Assembly (NCBI RefSeq): GCF_004027225.2
Contig: NC_046360.1
Span: 3,460,001 to 3,524,000 of the forward strand
Length of the DNA: 64,000 bases
Source of the DNA: Strigops habroptila
Lineage: Eukaryota > Chordata > Aves > Psittaciformes > Psittacidae
Reading direction: 5' to 3'
Shown: positions 49,720 through 63,600 of the stretch, in pieces
Layout of the letters: the number at the start of each line of letters is the position of its first letter
How positions within the stretch are numbered: the stretch's first letter is position 1
Made by a program: the position numbers and the translations under genes
The notes under the pieces: model-generated
Told to the model about the DNA's origin: nothing
Seen by the model: the letters and a program-made list of their open reading frames with translations, nothing else
The model's database searches: none

Positions 49720-49725
49720 AATAAA
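49720..49725 (+). terminator. SNRNP35: SNRNP35 poly(A) signal
   Basis: AATAAA lies 155 bp after the SNRNP35 stop codon and is followed by T-rich and GT-rich sequence. It predicts a very short 3' UTR with cleavage near 49740-49750. Confidence 0.75.
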
Positions 49726-50629
49726 CTTTTGTATTAGTATTTTTGAACTGGTGAATGGTGTCAGAAACACCCTGTGTGTGGGCATCCCACTGAAATTGAG
49801 TGCTCACCCCAGTTGATACCCATCTGGCTGCCTGTGTTAGGGCTCAGGAGAGAGCTCCATGTTTAATTATTTATGTGCCAGATGGCCACACTCAGTCAGT
49901 GAGACAGATACTCTTGATGAAACAGCCACTTGTTGGAGAAATAGTAATGGAACAGCAACAAACTCAGCTTCTGAGAAACGTGCCCCAAACCAGAAGCTGA
50001 GAAGTGACATTATTTTCTTGAGCACAGGTGAGATCTTTAGTAGTACAATGTCCTTAACTACAGCTGCAAGGTGAGGGAGGAGCACGTAACAAGAAATGTG
50101 GAGGTTTTTTGTGTCATGGGAGGATGTAATTCCTTTGATTAGAGGAATGTGCACTGCAGAGGAATGAGCAGGTCGGGTTCCTGGTCAGTCCATGGACTCT
50201 CCTCTCTGCCTGCACAGGGTTTAAATCCTGCTCTGGAAGTGGGGCTGGCTGCTGCCTGTAGTGGAAGTGGGGAAGCAGAGGGCAAAGCAGCTCCTTTTTC
50301 AGATCCTAGTTGTGTATAGAGACACATCTTCTGCTGAGGAGCACACAGGGCATTCCAGTAAAGGTGTTCTTTGTCATCATAAGCCATTCTTAAATATTTG
50401 CTAATGTATTTTAAACTGTATTTTTTTGGTCAGCCTTTGAATGGCCCTTTCCTAAACCTCTCCTAAACCTTGCCCACTTTGAGGCTTTATTTCCACAAAG
50501 AGTTGGATGAGCCTTTTCAGGGGAGAGAAAACAGACCTGGATGCTGCATCCCCAAGGAGACATGATATTAACTTCCCACAAAAAAAAGGACTCAAAGTCT
50601 TGCAGAAACACTCAAGTTTTTCAGAAATA

Positions 50630-53373
50630 TTTATTAAACTGTTAAAATGATTTACTGCCCAACCAAAAAAAACCAAAACAAAAAACCAAAAACCAACCCA
50701 AAACCGTCAGTGATCCTGCACGCTGCAGACAGGATTGCTGCACCTCTCACCTGACAGGGCCTGGCCCCTCCTCTAAAAGCAGATTTTACTTGAATATCGA
50801 GAAACAAAACATGGCAGAGCCCGAAATCTTTACATCCTCTTCCCTACGCGCCATCCTTTCCGATGGCACTTGGAGTGTGTAAACTCAGCATTTCAGACGT
50901 GAGGCCGAGGAGCGACGTGGGTAACGGCGGCAGGTCAGGAGCAGCTGATTTTAGATTCTGAGGTAACGGGCTAGAGATGAGTGGGGGAAGGTTGCACTGC
51001 TCAGCGCTGCTGTTGGAAACTGGCTGCAGGTTTGAGGTGGCAGCAGTGCTGTGGTGTATGGGGCGAGCTTTACGTGCAGGAGGCTGGGAGTTGTCCTCTG
51101 TAATGCACCAGCCGAGGTGCTGGGACACCAGTTCAGTCCGTGTGTTTCTGTGACCCCAGCTCACTGCTCTCAGCTGATTGCAGAAGTGTGCTTATTCAGG
51201 CCATGTGTCTGCTGCATTCTTGCAGTGTTTCTGATTACTGCATCTATTCTAAATGTGCCAAAAGACTGTAAACTATGCTAGGGAGAGGCTCGATGGGAAT
51301 CATTCAGTATTTAACTGCCTGATATAATTGTAGTGTTGTTTTTTTTCTCTAATATGGAAGTGAAATCAAGATCTGAGCAACTTAAGTATCATTAAATAAA
51401 GGCATTTCCCCCCCCACTTAAGAAATGCTTTTCACACAAGGGAGGAAGTGCTGCTGTTTTATGGATACACGTTGCTGCAAGCATAAAGCTTAAGATATGT
51501 TACCAAAACATAACCAGGCAAAAGCTTATCTGCCTAATCCTAGCATGAGATGCTACCAGCACTGTTTCAGATGCAGATGTCTTTCATATTAAGGCCACAC
51601 ATCCCCGGCCACACCAGAGTGGCACAGGAGACACTTCACCTAAACATGGGGAAGGCCCCTGTTCAAAATGAAGCAGGGTTACTCAGGAGCAGAGCAGCAT
51701 TCAGCCCACTCTTGCAAAGGGTGGTTTCCTGGCACAGCTTCACTCCAGATGGGTTAAGAACCGCTTCCTGCTCACACACACTGAAGAATCCAGAGTCTTG
51801 GATGACCCTGTGTTAAAAACAAGTGGCCTGTGCTAAACCCTGTCTCACTCTCATCTTGGAGTCCTTTGGGACTGCCTCCTACAGTCAGTACCTGGAGTAG
51901 CTGGAGCTTTACTCCAGCCTGAGCACTGTCTCCTGATGTTAGTGCCGCTCCTGAGAAGAGGCTCTTTACAGAGCAGATGTAGTTGCTGGGGGTGAAACCC
52001 CTCACACTAAGCTACATGGGCAGAAGTTGCCTACAGCCAACTCCTCACCAGCAGCACGTGCTCCAGCAGACAGCCAAGGGCACAGAATGACCCCAGCACC
52101 TCCCTCACACACAGCCATGGACGTGCTCACCCGCTCCTGCCTGGTTGGGTTCCTTCATGGAGTGCAGTGCAGAGGCAGGGTGAGCACTAACACCCAGCTG
52201 TACACAACAGTTACAGTGCAGAGGGCTGTAGTGTCCTGGTTTTTCTAAGTACAACCTCACTGAGAACCAAGGGTCCCACAAGCTCAGTTGCAAAGCGGAT
52301 CTAAATCCCACCTCCCGGCAGTTCAGCTGTGCTGGGATTTTACTGGCAAGTTAAGGCCCTGTAACCACAGGTTACCCAGCCATCAGCCACCACCAGCAGA
52401 GCAGCCTGCACATACAGAAGTAGTGTTGAGATTAGTTAGAGAAAGCACTTTGAGCTGGGGTCATGCCTAAGTCAGTTAAAATAGCTCGTGTCAGCTCGCT
52501 GAGGGTGTCTTTCAAGTTAGGCAATCTTATCTACAGAGAGAAGTGGAGTGTGACTTCATTAAAAACCTGTCTGTGAGAGATCTAATTCCTTGACAGCAGC
52601 TGCCTGCTCCTCTAGGGGGAAGTCCCTGGTAAGAAGGAAAGAATTCAAGTGTTAGAATTCCTCCTTGTAAGCGATTTGTTTTCCATTACTACTGCAGACC
52701 TCATGGCAAAACGCAAGGCACGCTCACCTACATTGGTTTCTTCATGCTTTAGGCACTATAAGCAGCAGGGAAATGTACACGCACTGTCCCTCTCAAGGCT
52801 ACTCCAGTTTATCTATTTGTGGTGGGTGGATTTCCAAGTGGTTCCTCTGCAGAATGCAGATATCAGCTGAACGTGACAGGACACAGCAGCACCATGACCT
52901 GCTGTGGAGAGTGGCAGCTGGGTATCCCTCTTGAAAGAATTCTTACCGAAATAAAAAGCAAACAACCAATAGTGTTAACAAACAGGGTAAAAGAGTCTTT
53001 GCCACTAGATATTGTACACTGCAAACAACCTCTAATAATGGCACAGGTCCTTTTTTTGGTTTAAAGAAGCTTGTGTTACTGTAGTTAATGCATGACCAAG
53101 ACCATAGACTTGTTACTCAGCACAAAACAAGTCGTCTAGAAGCTTCGGTGTCCCAGGGCATCAGCGACTGTTCACTACAAAGCTTGGATTCTGTTTCCAG
53201 CAGTCACCAAGCAAAGAGTGAGGAGTCCCCTCTCGAAGAGTCCATCTGAAACACAACCGCTGAGGTGCACAAGGCAAATGAAAGTGATGAGCTGCCAGAT
53301 TTTGGTTACGGAAGCTTCTTGTTACTAGAGTGTCGAGATCTACTGTGGTAAACTGAACACCTCAAGGCTTTAG
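50630..53373 (-). other. RILPL1: Probable RILPL1 3' UTR with distal poly(A) signal at 50630-50635
   Basis: After the RILPL1 stop at 53374 I see no clear AATAAA on the gene strand until 50635-50630 (TTTATT on the plus strand). A long 3' UTR of about 2.7 kb is therefore likely. An A/C-rich stretch at 50660-50705, U/G-rich in the RNA, lies just before the signal. ORFs inside are short and unsupported. Confidence 0.5.
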
Positions 53374-56300
53374 TCACAGGTGCTGCAGGGCTTCTTGTCC
53401 TTGCTCAGTGTAGGAGTCATCTTTATGGGAATTTGACCATTCTCCAAAAGTATCCTGGAAGTGGACATTTTTCTGTGATGCCTGCATACGTTTCTTATCC
53501 CGATAGAAGAAACTAAACCTTCCAGGGAGGGAGGGGTGGGAAAAGAAAGAACACTGTTTACCACCTTGAAACCACTTCAAATACCCGCCACGATACACAG
53601 CACAACAAAACAGAGCAGAAAATCTGTTTGCATCTGCAAAACTCAAGGCAGTGAAGCCTGATGGAGTGCATGTCAGAATGTTATTAGAGATGAAGTCATT
53701 GCAATCTCAAGCAGTTTGGCTATGGAAGCTTCAAGTAAGCTCTAAATGCTGTTGACTCTACAAGATGCAGGTATCATTTTAAAAGTATATTCCCCCTTCC
53801 CCAGCCCTGAGATAAAGAAGCAACACAATACAGGTTAGTTTCTTGGCAAAAATAAAGTGGTATCTTTGGCATTAAATCTGGATAATTTACCAGACAGCAG
53901 AAATAGGTAATGTTTTTAAGGATGTCAGCAGGGAAGTTCATAAGATAAGAAAATAAAGCCTCCACTTTTTGTTTCCAAGTGTACAGATTCTGATGCATAG
54001 ACTCGATCCCTGCAAACCCCAATGAGTAAATGCACGTGTGTGCACCAGAGTTTGCAGGATGAAGGCTCTGAACAAATGCACACGAGTGTGCACGTCATTT
54101 CCTCTCACACAGCTTGGGTGCTCTAAGAGAATGACGTACATGAACCAACAGCCATTTAATACAACAACAAACTGCCAGCTGACAACACAGCTACAAAAAT
54201 ACAGCTGAAAAATCCTTAGTATCAGTTTATTTGTAAAGGATGAAGTTACTCGACCAGGCAAATTCAATGTTTGTCATGAGTTCAGTACCAGAGGTGTTAG
54301 TGTGGTGTTTAGGTCTGCTGAGAAATGCAGAAGTTGTGGTCCCAGCTAGCAAAGGTTTGAATTGGCTGCAAACCCTTTGGGTTTAACAGGGCATTTAAGG
54401 AGGTAAATATTGTTTGGGTTGCACAGTACCCAGCAAACACAGTTGTGAACGACACAGGAACTGCTAAATGCCTCTGCAAGAAACTCTGCAAATATAAACT
54501 CAGCTTTGCCAGGTAGTGGAATATTTGTCAGGGTATAAAGCTGGCCCCAGCCTCAGCATCCTTCCTGCACCTGCACACCCTGAGCCTCCCCTCAGCACCA
54601 CGATCTGACCATCCAAGCTGCCTTGTACAGACCAGGGAGCTCTGCCTTCAATGTCTCTAGGCACAGAGGAGGCTGCATTTGAGTGTCAGGTGAGGTTTAA
54701 GGCAGCTTTCCTGAAAAAATACCCTCTCATGCATGCAGGGAAGCATGGCAATATCCAGAATATTAAGAATAATTATGTTTTGACTAGAAAGCAATATAAA
54801 AAGCTACACAAGTGCAATGCCAGATAACTAACATTGCTAGCAGGACCTGAACTTCTACATTTCCTGGCTTCAAATCTGCAGCCTTAATAGTAAAACAAGT
54901 CTTTTGCACTTAATTAGCCTCATCCTTTTCTACCACCTTCATTACAGGAGCCCATAAATTCACACACATATGCTATGTCTTTTCAGGGCCAGATCCAATT
55001 CCAGCTGATAAAGGAAGTGTGGGGTCACTGAGGCTTTCTGCTGAGCGTGTCTGGTCCTGCCTGGTCAGCCTTGCTATCGTGAAGTCCACACAAAGGACTG
55101 CTGTATTTATGCAGTAAGTTTCTAATGTCAAAGTTCAATTTTTCACTTTATCATGAAATTGAGTCAGAGAAAAACATGCTTGTAAAATCTCTGCAGGAAG
55201 CAGAAGGGTTAGGCCTTTATAATCCCTTCTGAAAGAATAAAAATTGTTATTATGCCTGGAAAACTCTCACGGAGGATGTTTGGAAAAAGCATGTCTGTGT
55301 GGAGAGGAAGGGAATTTAAACACTGTGTTGCTGCTGTAAATATAAAGATCACTAAAGCAGCAGCTCTAATGCAGAGAGACTTTGTGTTAACAGCTATCAG
55401 TACATCTTCCAGAGACAGCCAAGGATAGAATAATAGAATTGATTATTGGGAGTGTAAACTCTGTTCCGAAATACATAATTAGAGACAAAATATACAGTGC
55501 ATAGAGAGAAAGACATGGAAGCAACAGCCTATAATTAACACTGGAAATTAATGTAGATCCCAGCCATTACACTCTGTAAATCTAACAAACTGATTTGTAA
55601 CAAGTCATTAGAGTGACAGGGGTTTCTTAAACAGCAGTGGTGTGAATTGTGAATAGACACGCTGAGTAAGCAAAATTAACAGATGCTGGTTAAAAAGTCA
55701 CATAGTGCAGCAGTTTCCTAAGGAGTAATGATTGGTTTAGCATGGTAACATTAAGGCAAAAGTGATCAAATGTCAGTACTTGGGGATTAGCATGGAGAGG
55801 ACTACGATGAGTTGGGTACTGACTGGTCATTCTGATTGGCACTTTGTTCTTCTGTGATCCCACAGGCAGCCGATGAGAATGCAACCAGCAGCGCATGTTA
55901 ACACAGGGTCATGCAAAAGGAAACCACAGTACCAAACAGGATTACAAAACAATTCCTACAAGGGACACAAGTCTTCTTATTGGCTGCAATGTGGGATCGT
56001 CTGGAATCAATCCAGCTGCTACCATGGGCATTATGGCTGTAAAGATCCTGGTCAGGAAAGTACAGACACAAAAGAGGTAAGACTGGAGCAAGGGAAAGAA
56101 AAAGCATTCCATTAAAAAGAAAAGAGGCAAACATGATACACGGGGTTACTTTGAATTACCACACAGGACATGTTACAGGGAGAGGTGGATCTGCATCACC
56201 CAAGACAGCTCTCCTCAGTGAAAAACTCTTATTTAGAAAAAGCAATCATTGTAACCATTTAAATTGCTTTTGAATTTCTAAAAGATACCACTTTTGTGTT

Positions 56301-59300
56301 GTGAGGCAGCCTGCGATCTGGGTTGGGTTTCATCAAGGTATTACCACCTCCAGCAATGCAGAGCAGAGTGCACATTGTTCTGCCCAAGAGACAAACGGGC
56401 ACGTACATAATGAAATGAAGGATGAAGGTGGATGTTAAGAAATACAAAACAGGACTCTGCTGTGACTACTGGATATTTGCACAGAAAACAGGGTTAGACA
56501 GGACCAGCATTACAGTTAACCATTTTACAAATGTTACACTTGATAGTTTCAAGTTAAAAACCAGGATTGCAGGTGAAATACTAAAGGAACCTCCTGTGTC
56601 AGCTATTTGGTTAAGGGGCCTGTGTATCCGTTCCAAGAGACCCTGCACCATTGCTTCACATGCAGAAAGATGCCAACTGCAGGCAACTAAGTACTTAATT
56701 GAAACCTTGCAGCTACTCTGGCAGGAACACTTTCTAGCTGACCACAGCAAGGCTGTTTCTTTGTCATTCAGCACTTTTGCTATGCATTATACAACTCATG
56801 CAGCTTCAAGGTTGAGAGCACGCTGGGGGGGGTGCTCTGCGCCCAGCCAGCCCCACACAAACCTGCCAACACACCTTCATCCATACCTGGAACACCCTCT
56901 GTTTTTCTAAGGAGTCTCCTCAGAGCTTCTCCCTTGTGCCAAATATTTTTTTGAACTGTGGACTAATGTCAATTAAAGATTAAGTTGAAATCACCAGAGA
57001 CATTTTGTGACCAAACGCAGCTCTCCCCAACACAGCCCCTCTTAACTGCTATTCTTACATTGAAAATGAACACAAACAAGCAAACATTCTTGTATCATTA
57101 GCAGTAACTAGGACTTCTATTTTCACACGTTGTGGCACGGTCCGTGAGCTGCAGAAATGACACAGACACATCAGCTTTTGTAGACTGCAAGAATAGGAAG
57201 AAAACTTATGGCTGTTTCGGGCATTACATCAGTGCCAAACAAGCATGTATCCTTAAAGGGAGAACAAAAGGGCGTTTTCTGCTCAAAACAGAGGAGCATT
57301 TTTAATCCTTGTACTTTTCCTCCTCAATAAAGCCCCCTGGTTGCATTATTTCATCAAAACTCTGACATGTGATGTGGCAGAGACAAGTGCAGAATCAAGC
57401 AGTCTGAGATCAGAACTCAGAGTTTATTCTAAAATGCTGATTTCTGTAGCTTCTGTTTTCCTTCCTTTATGGGGCTACAGTTCAGAATCACCTGAGCACC
57501 CCATAGATGGCTCAGGCTACACGTACATATGTCTCATTCCCTGAAATACTGTGTGGTGAAGGAAAAAAAGGGGCACATTATCCAGGCAAGCATAAAACTT
57601 CTCTGGAGAGGACAGCATCAGTGTGTCCTATTTTTGTGCTTCAGCTTTTTGTTTAATCAGGAGGAAAAGCCTGAAGCAGAGGGAAAATCAACCCTGCTTT
57701 CATTTGTAAAGGCACTCTGTGTGCAGCTATCAGCACTACAGATTTTCATCACATCATTAGGTGAGGAGGGTTTACGTGCCAGTGTTACCCAGGTAGTTGT
57801 ATAGCGAGGGGCTGACAGCACCCAGACTGGGAGAGGGGAAGGGAGCTCAGGAGACAGCCCACAGCAGGCAGGGACTGCAGGTGGGGTGTGTAACAGGACA
57901 GATGCTACACTTGGGTTCTTTGGGTTTTTCCAGCAGTGAAATTCCCTGTCTTCTTAAAGCCCTCCTACAAGTACAGTGTTGACAACACACACAGGGAGGA
58001 AGGGGGAAAGAAAAGAAACCCACACGAGACAAATCCTATCCAGACAGGCTGCAAGAATAAGACAAATATGAAAACTATCACCATCCTTCAGGTTACTTAA
58101 GTAGTTTTATCTTCCCTTGTTTAATATAATGGCTAAATGAAGAGAGAGCAGACAGGGGGACAGAGCATGACAGCTAAAGAAAGTAATTTCATCTTAACAG
58201 CAGGCTCAGTACGTGCTTCCACTGCCTGGCAGAAAAGGACTCTTGCGTTTTCTGAAAGGGACCAAACCGTGATTTTATGGTTTATTGTGTGTGGGTTTAG
58301 TTCTATGAATTTAACCCAGAATCTGAGAAGCAGAAAGATTAGACAGATGTCTGAAAATGTGCATTGACTGAATGGCCTGATGCTGGGCAGGTCTGCACTA
58401 ATAAATACACTAAGAGAAAGAAAGCACAAAGATAAGTGGTTGAAGACACTTATGTGCCTCCTGCCATGGCTCCCTGTGTTGCTCACACATGTGTGCAGAG
58501 GGCAGAGTCAAAGCTAACACCTCCTCGGTGTGTGCTCTGCCTTCCAATGGCTATTTACATTTTTATGCTGCCTCTGCTTCATACATCAAGCATGGAAACT
58601 GCCATCACCTCAAACTGTGTCAGCTGAAACCAGCCACCCCCCTCAATGGGATAAGCTTTCAAAAGTACTAAAATAAATCTAAAAGAAAAGAGCAGCTTTA
58701 AAGTGGAGATCTCATGAAATAAAGTATTATCATCATCACAGTCGCAGGATGAAAACTGAAATCCAAACTCAAAGTGGTTTTCTAGTCGTGTGAGAGGAAG
58801 GGTTCTCTCAGCAAATAGAGAAGCTGAAGTCTACTGACAATAATCAAAAGTGCCCTCCTGACTTTATAGTGGTTTGGATCAGTGCAGATCTTCCAATGGA
58901 ACTTACTCTCACAGGGCTGCTGCTATTATTAAATGATGACTGAAAGTTATGGACATGGGGACAGGATGGAAGAGCTTTTTATGTGGAAACAAATGGCTGT
59001 TCCAAAAATCGTTTATGCAGTTAAAAAAGTTAAGCTTCCAGTCCCAAAAAAACCCCAAAGACTTGCTGCAAGGTCACAAGACTTAATTTGGAATAAATAA
59101 ATGTACAAGGAATGAGTTTCACCAGACAAATGGATTGGCTAACACACTGATTTTATAACTGATAGCAGTAAGTGCACACCTCTGACAGTAAGCTTAGGTT
59201 TTGGGCAGCAATATTAAATACTTCACCAGAAGAAGGTGAGGTTCTTATAACCAAGGAAGTTGGAATCCTCTCCAGCAGCCAATTTGTTCAGCAAACAAAA

Positions 59301-62300
59301 AGGTTTTTGTGCTGTACACATAGTGCAAGTTGGGGTCTAAAGGCTTAGGTCAACAGGGAAACAGGCACAGTGAGGTTCTGAGGAAACCTTGTTCTGCAAA
59401 CCCAACTGCCACAGTTCTGCCACTGGTTTTACTTGTGAACAACACTGTTCACACGTCTTCCGAGCAGGACGTGGGGGCCAGTGGTTTCTGACACTCCACC
59501 ACCTTAGGATCAGTGTGTTAAGGAACTGAGACCTGCACTTGAACAGGAGCCTTGTTCCTACAATCCTTGCACTGAGCTCCAGACTGACTTCAGTTTTGGG
59601 CACACAGGACAGGCTGAGCGGTGCTCTGGAGAAGACCACAATTAGTAGCACTTCCCTTTGGAGTATGACTGTGTGGCCCAGACAAGAAAATTCTCTAGGA
59701 AGATCAGTGTCTGTGTTTAACAGCTCATCAGTTGATACCAGCTATAATAAAACACTGCAACAGGCTCTTTCGGTTAGCCTGAGGAGTGTACTTAAGAAGG
59801 ATGCATTAGAACTGGAGTGGGCTTCTTGAGCACAGCAAACACAAGCACGTGGAGCACTGCTGGACTCCCCACTGCTGTCTGCACTTAAGGAGCAAAAGGT
59901 GCCACAGGAAAAAATCCAAGACAAAAGTTGTCCTAGAAATAGGCAAGTTTTGGCCAAAGCTGACTGCTGTTTGATACTCATCATGTGGTCCCTCAGTGTC
60001 TCTCCCATATACGTTAGGGATGTGGATATCTTCATTGTTAAATTCTTTAAAACTGACCTACCCATAAGAAACATTCAGTATTTGCAGATTATACCCAGTA
60101 TCCTTAGAAAATAGGCTACTTACAGTCGTTTGATTCCAGATTCAGGCTGAGTTGAGGGTTTAGGCTGAATTATGGGTGTAGGTTGAGGGGATCTTGTTTC
60201 TTCTTCTGTTTCCTCACTTGAAAGAAAGAAAACACAATGAATGTTCTCCTCCCAAGCCATGGAAGCACTTAAAGTTCTAAAATTAAGTCTGAGGTAGTGC
60301 TGTTGATGAAGACATTCAAAAAGATCTGTTCAAAACTCATTGAAATCAGTGGGAGATGTTTCCATCAACCAAGGGACAGCACCTAGAACTGGGTCTCCCT
60401 TCAATATTGTCTTCCCATGTGATGAGGAGAGGGAGAAGAGGAATGCATTGAATAAAAGTTCTAGATTTTCCATTTTAGACCCATTCTTGTCCTCATTTTT
60501 GCAGTTCAAAAGTATTAAATATTTGTAATCATTCTAAGATTCAGGGAAACCTGGGAATTAGGGAAGGACATAGTTTTTCCTACTATGAAGAACCAGATTC
60601 AAACTAAAGCCATATACTTGCAATCTCTACTTTTAAGCCTTTGTAGATATACAAGCTTGTTGGAGACTATTTCAGAGCACATTTATTGTTTCTAGACCTG
60701 TCCTATGGCTCCTCTGTGTATAGCGTGCAACAGGAGAGGAGATCTAACCTACCTTTTGTAGTATAAAAGCTCCTCCTGAAGTAAAAACACTTTAGATTTC
60801 AATTCATTCCTCTCATGAAGGACATCCCGGAGCTCCTGCAAGGTGAATCTTGGACGATTTGGATCTTTTAAGTCCAATGCCATCTTCTCTGACTCGGAGA
60901 GGCAGTCGTCGTTGTTGGGTTCTGCCTAGGAAGTGAAACGTGGGCTTTAAATTCACCATGCGAGTGCATGTCTGAGCAGCTGTAAGTATTTATCAGTCTA
61001 GTTCCCAACTTCTTCCTTTCAGCACTATTAAATCCTCTTTTAAGAGCAACACAGCAATTTTAAGAGGAAACAAACATAGAAGGACTTTGTTTTTCCTTTG
61101 ACAGACTGTCAGCAAGAACAGCTCAGTGAGCTGAGGAGCTAAGAACTGAAATTCTTAAGCAGAGCCCATTTTTTGTAAGCCTGATCCTTCTCTCTTTTAA
61201 GCTCATGTGTTTGTGGAATGGTTTTACTATTGGTACATGACTCCAGGTTAACCTTGGCTGGGCTAAAGTTGGTGCAGTATCAATTTCTGCAGCAGGGATT
61301 GCAGTCCTCGTCCTGCAGACAGAGCAGCAGAGCAATGTGCACTTGTCCATTTGTTTGATTCACCCCATTCATCCAGATGCATTTCTTTACACAGACTACA
61401 ATAAAGGTCGATGCAACCTAACGAGGCGCAAAGGAAATTACCCAAACGCTTTTCCTCTTCTTCACTCCTCGAGATTAGGGTCTAAGCTGATGCCTCTTCT
61501 TTTAGGTTGCCCCACACCTTTGCCCAAATAAGCTATTTTTGCTAGATTTTTCTCAAATCAGCACAGACTGAGCAGCCTGTAGCCAGTGCATATGTCTTGA
61601 CTGAGCCAAGAAGCAATGTCCATTCCAGAGCATGCAGCTATTCCAGCTTTCTGCTTGCCACTGCAATGCCTGTCTAACCATCATCCTGGCAAAGAGAGCA
61701 GGGAATGGCTCTAATTAGAAGAGGTGCCATTGCCATGGAAGTGATGAGTTACAGAGAGGTAAAGAATGCATCCTTTCTCTCAGAGACTGAAGACACTTTC
61801 ACTCCTGCTGGCTCCAGGCCTAGGCTCCACAGCCCCATATACAAAGCTGGGTGCCCTGGCTGTATTAACAGCAATGAAATAATCCTTTTCATTATTAATA
61901 CAGTGCTAGCCCAATTCAGCAGTGACATGTTAACACCACACTGGCTGTCACATTCCAGGGGGGACCAGGGGACCTTATCAGCCTTTGTCTCTGCTTCTTA
62001 ATGTATATTCCTGCCTACTACAAGTGAACTGGATGTGTCACTGCTGCAGTCTATCAGGCATGTACAGTGCTGCTTGGTACTGGAGCAATCACCAATGCAT
62101 CCAGCCTGCATGATAGTGCTCCTCTAAGTTCTTTCATATCGTGATACCCCTTATCCTATTTTGTGCTCTTCTAAGAGCAGCATTAGGAAAAGAAAATACA
62201 GCACATTTGCTTTACTAAGACAGAAGTAGCGTCACATGCACAAAGAAAAAGTAATAGGAACCATAAAGAGGACGAAGGGATGCAACAGATCAGAGATGCA

Positions 62301-63600
62301 TCTTTTTCTCAGGAAGCTCCCCTCAAGTTAGAATAAAGAATAGTTAAGGTCCTTTCTGTGATTCTAAGTTGCATTCCTACTGCTCTGACCTCAGCACCAA
62401 ATCAATTTGCAGATCTGTCTCTTTGCCTGTTCTTGCAAGCACTTGAGTGCCCAAGCAGTAACATCTGCTTTTCATGAACATTTGCACTAGTAACGCTTCA
62501 CTGCACAAATTCTAACAGGAAGCAAAAGCAGAAATAAGGCCAAAGTTGGTTCCTCTAAAAGATACCTTCAAATATTTATATGTTGATTTGGTAGCAATAG
62601 ACCAGCTTAGTTCTGACAGCCCAAAAGTGCCATAAGCACTGCGAGGACCAAGTGTGCAGGTTCTGCATTGTCTCTGGGGCTGCTTTTGACACCGTTTCTT
62701 TCCTACTGTGGTTCACATGCCACCACCACCACAGTGCACTGCTCCTCTGGGACCCCACAGAACTCACATATTTGTATTCTCAGCAAAGCTTAAGCTACTT
62801 GTCAGCTGCTTATCTTCTGGAATAGCAGAAGATAGACTGTTTAAGGGATAGGTTTGTTTTCCTTTGGGGGAAAGGGTTGATGTGTACAAACAAAATGAGG
62901 CCAAACATACCAATACAGCCCTAGTAAACCACTGTCTGCCTTCAATACAAACTAACAGCTGATGCTCCAGTGATTTGGGATTGATTCATGTTTTTAATAG
63001 AACACTCTCTTTTGAAGCAATGATTTGTTCTGATAGCTGGTGAATTCTGCAGCCTCATGCATGACCCAAAGGCTGCACTCCCAAGGCTGTACGATGGGTA
63101 CCAAGTCTAAGGGGAGAGCTGCTGTCTAATGCAGACATCCCACTGTCTTCTGTGAGACCCATTCCCTCCTTCAGGAAGGAAGGGTCTGTTCTACTGGGTC
63201 ATCATCCACCTAACAGGGCCTTTCCTGCTCTCTGTATGTCACACCTGAACACAAGATGCTGTCCTCAAGTCCCACCATTGCCTCTGATGTGTATCAATCA
63301 CATTTATCCAAAGAGATACTTGGGATGAAGTCCAAACCTTTTATAAAGGCTGTTTACAAAGTGATTTAAAGTGCTTCTTACCTTTATTTCCTCCCCATTC
63401 TGGCTGTCCTCACCCTGCAGTTTTTCTCTCAGTCTCCCCAGCTCTGCTCGCAGGTTGCCCATCTCCTGCTCCTTGGTTTGCAGATAAGCTTCTAACTCCA
63501 CCTTCTGCTCGATCAGCGCCTTCCCCTGAGCCTCAACAACAGTGATGCGGTGCCGCAGGTCGTGGTTGATTTTCATTAACCTGTTCTGTTGCTGCTGAAG
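53374..63600 (-). CDS. RILPL1: RILP-like protein 1, C-terminal half (5' part beyond window)
   Basis: RILPL1 is a phospho-Rab8/Rab10 effector implicated in ciliogenesis and LRRK2 signalling. Four exons are visible and join in frame: 63382-63600, 60753-60925, 60124-60216 and 53374-53518, giving the last 209 residues of about 400. The first exon encodes a long coiled coil (LQQQQNRLMKINHDLRHR, then LEAYLQTKEQEMGNLRAELG). The second holds the RH2 motif KMALDLKDPNRPRFTLQELR, with both Arg of NRPRF and the Lys of NELKSK retained. The third is a Pro-rich linker ending ESGIKRL. The last encodes FSFFYRDKKRMQASQKNVHF and ends TEQGQEALQHL, identical to the human C-terminus. The RH1 domain and start codon lie to the right of the window. 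Residues RITVVEAQGKALIEQKVELE confirm RILPL1 rather than RILPL2. Confidence 0.95.
53519..60123 (-). other. Long last intron of RILPL1
   Basis: This 6.6 kb intron has no exon or RNA gene that I can recognise. Its acceptor end carries two AGs six bases apart. The ORFs in it are short, overlapping and without family resemblance. Confidence 0.6.
60926..63381 (-). other. RILPL1 intron upstream of the RH2 exon
   Basis: This 2.5 kb intron has no recognisable exon or RNA gene. A phrase ggtcctttctgtgattcta near 62350 may be a decayed CR1 tail, but it is too short to assign. Confidence 0.55.
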
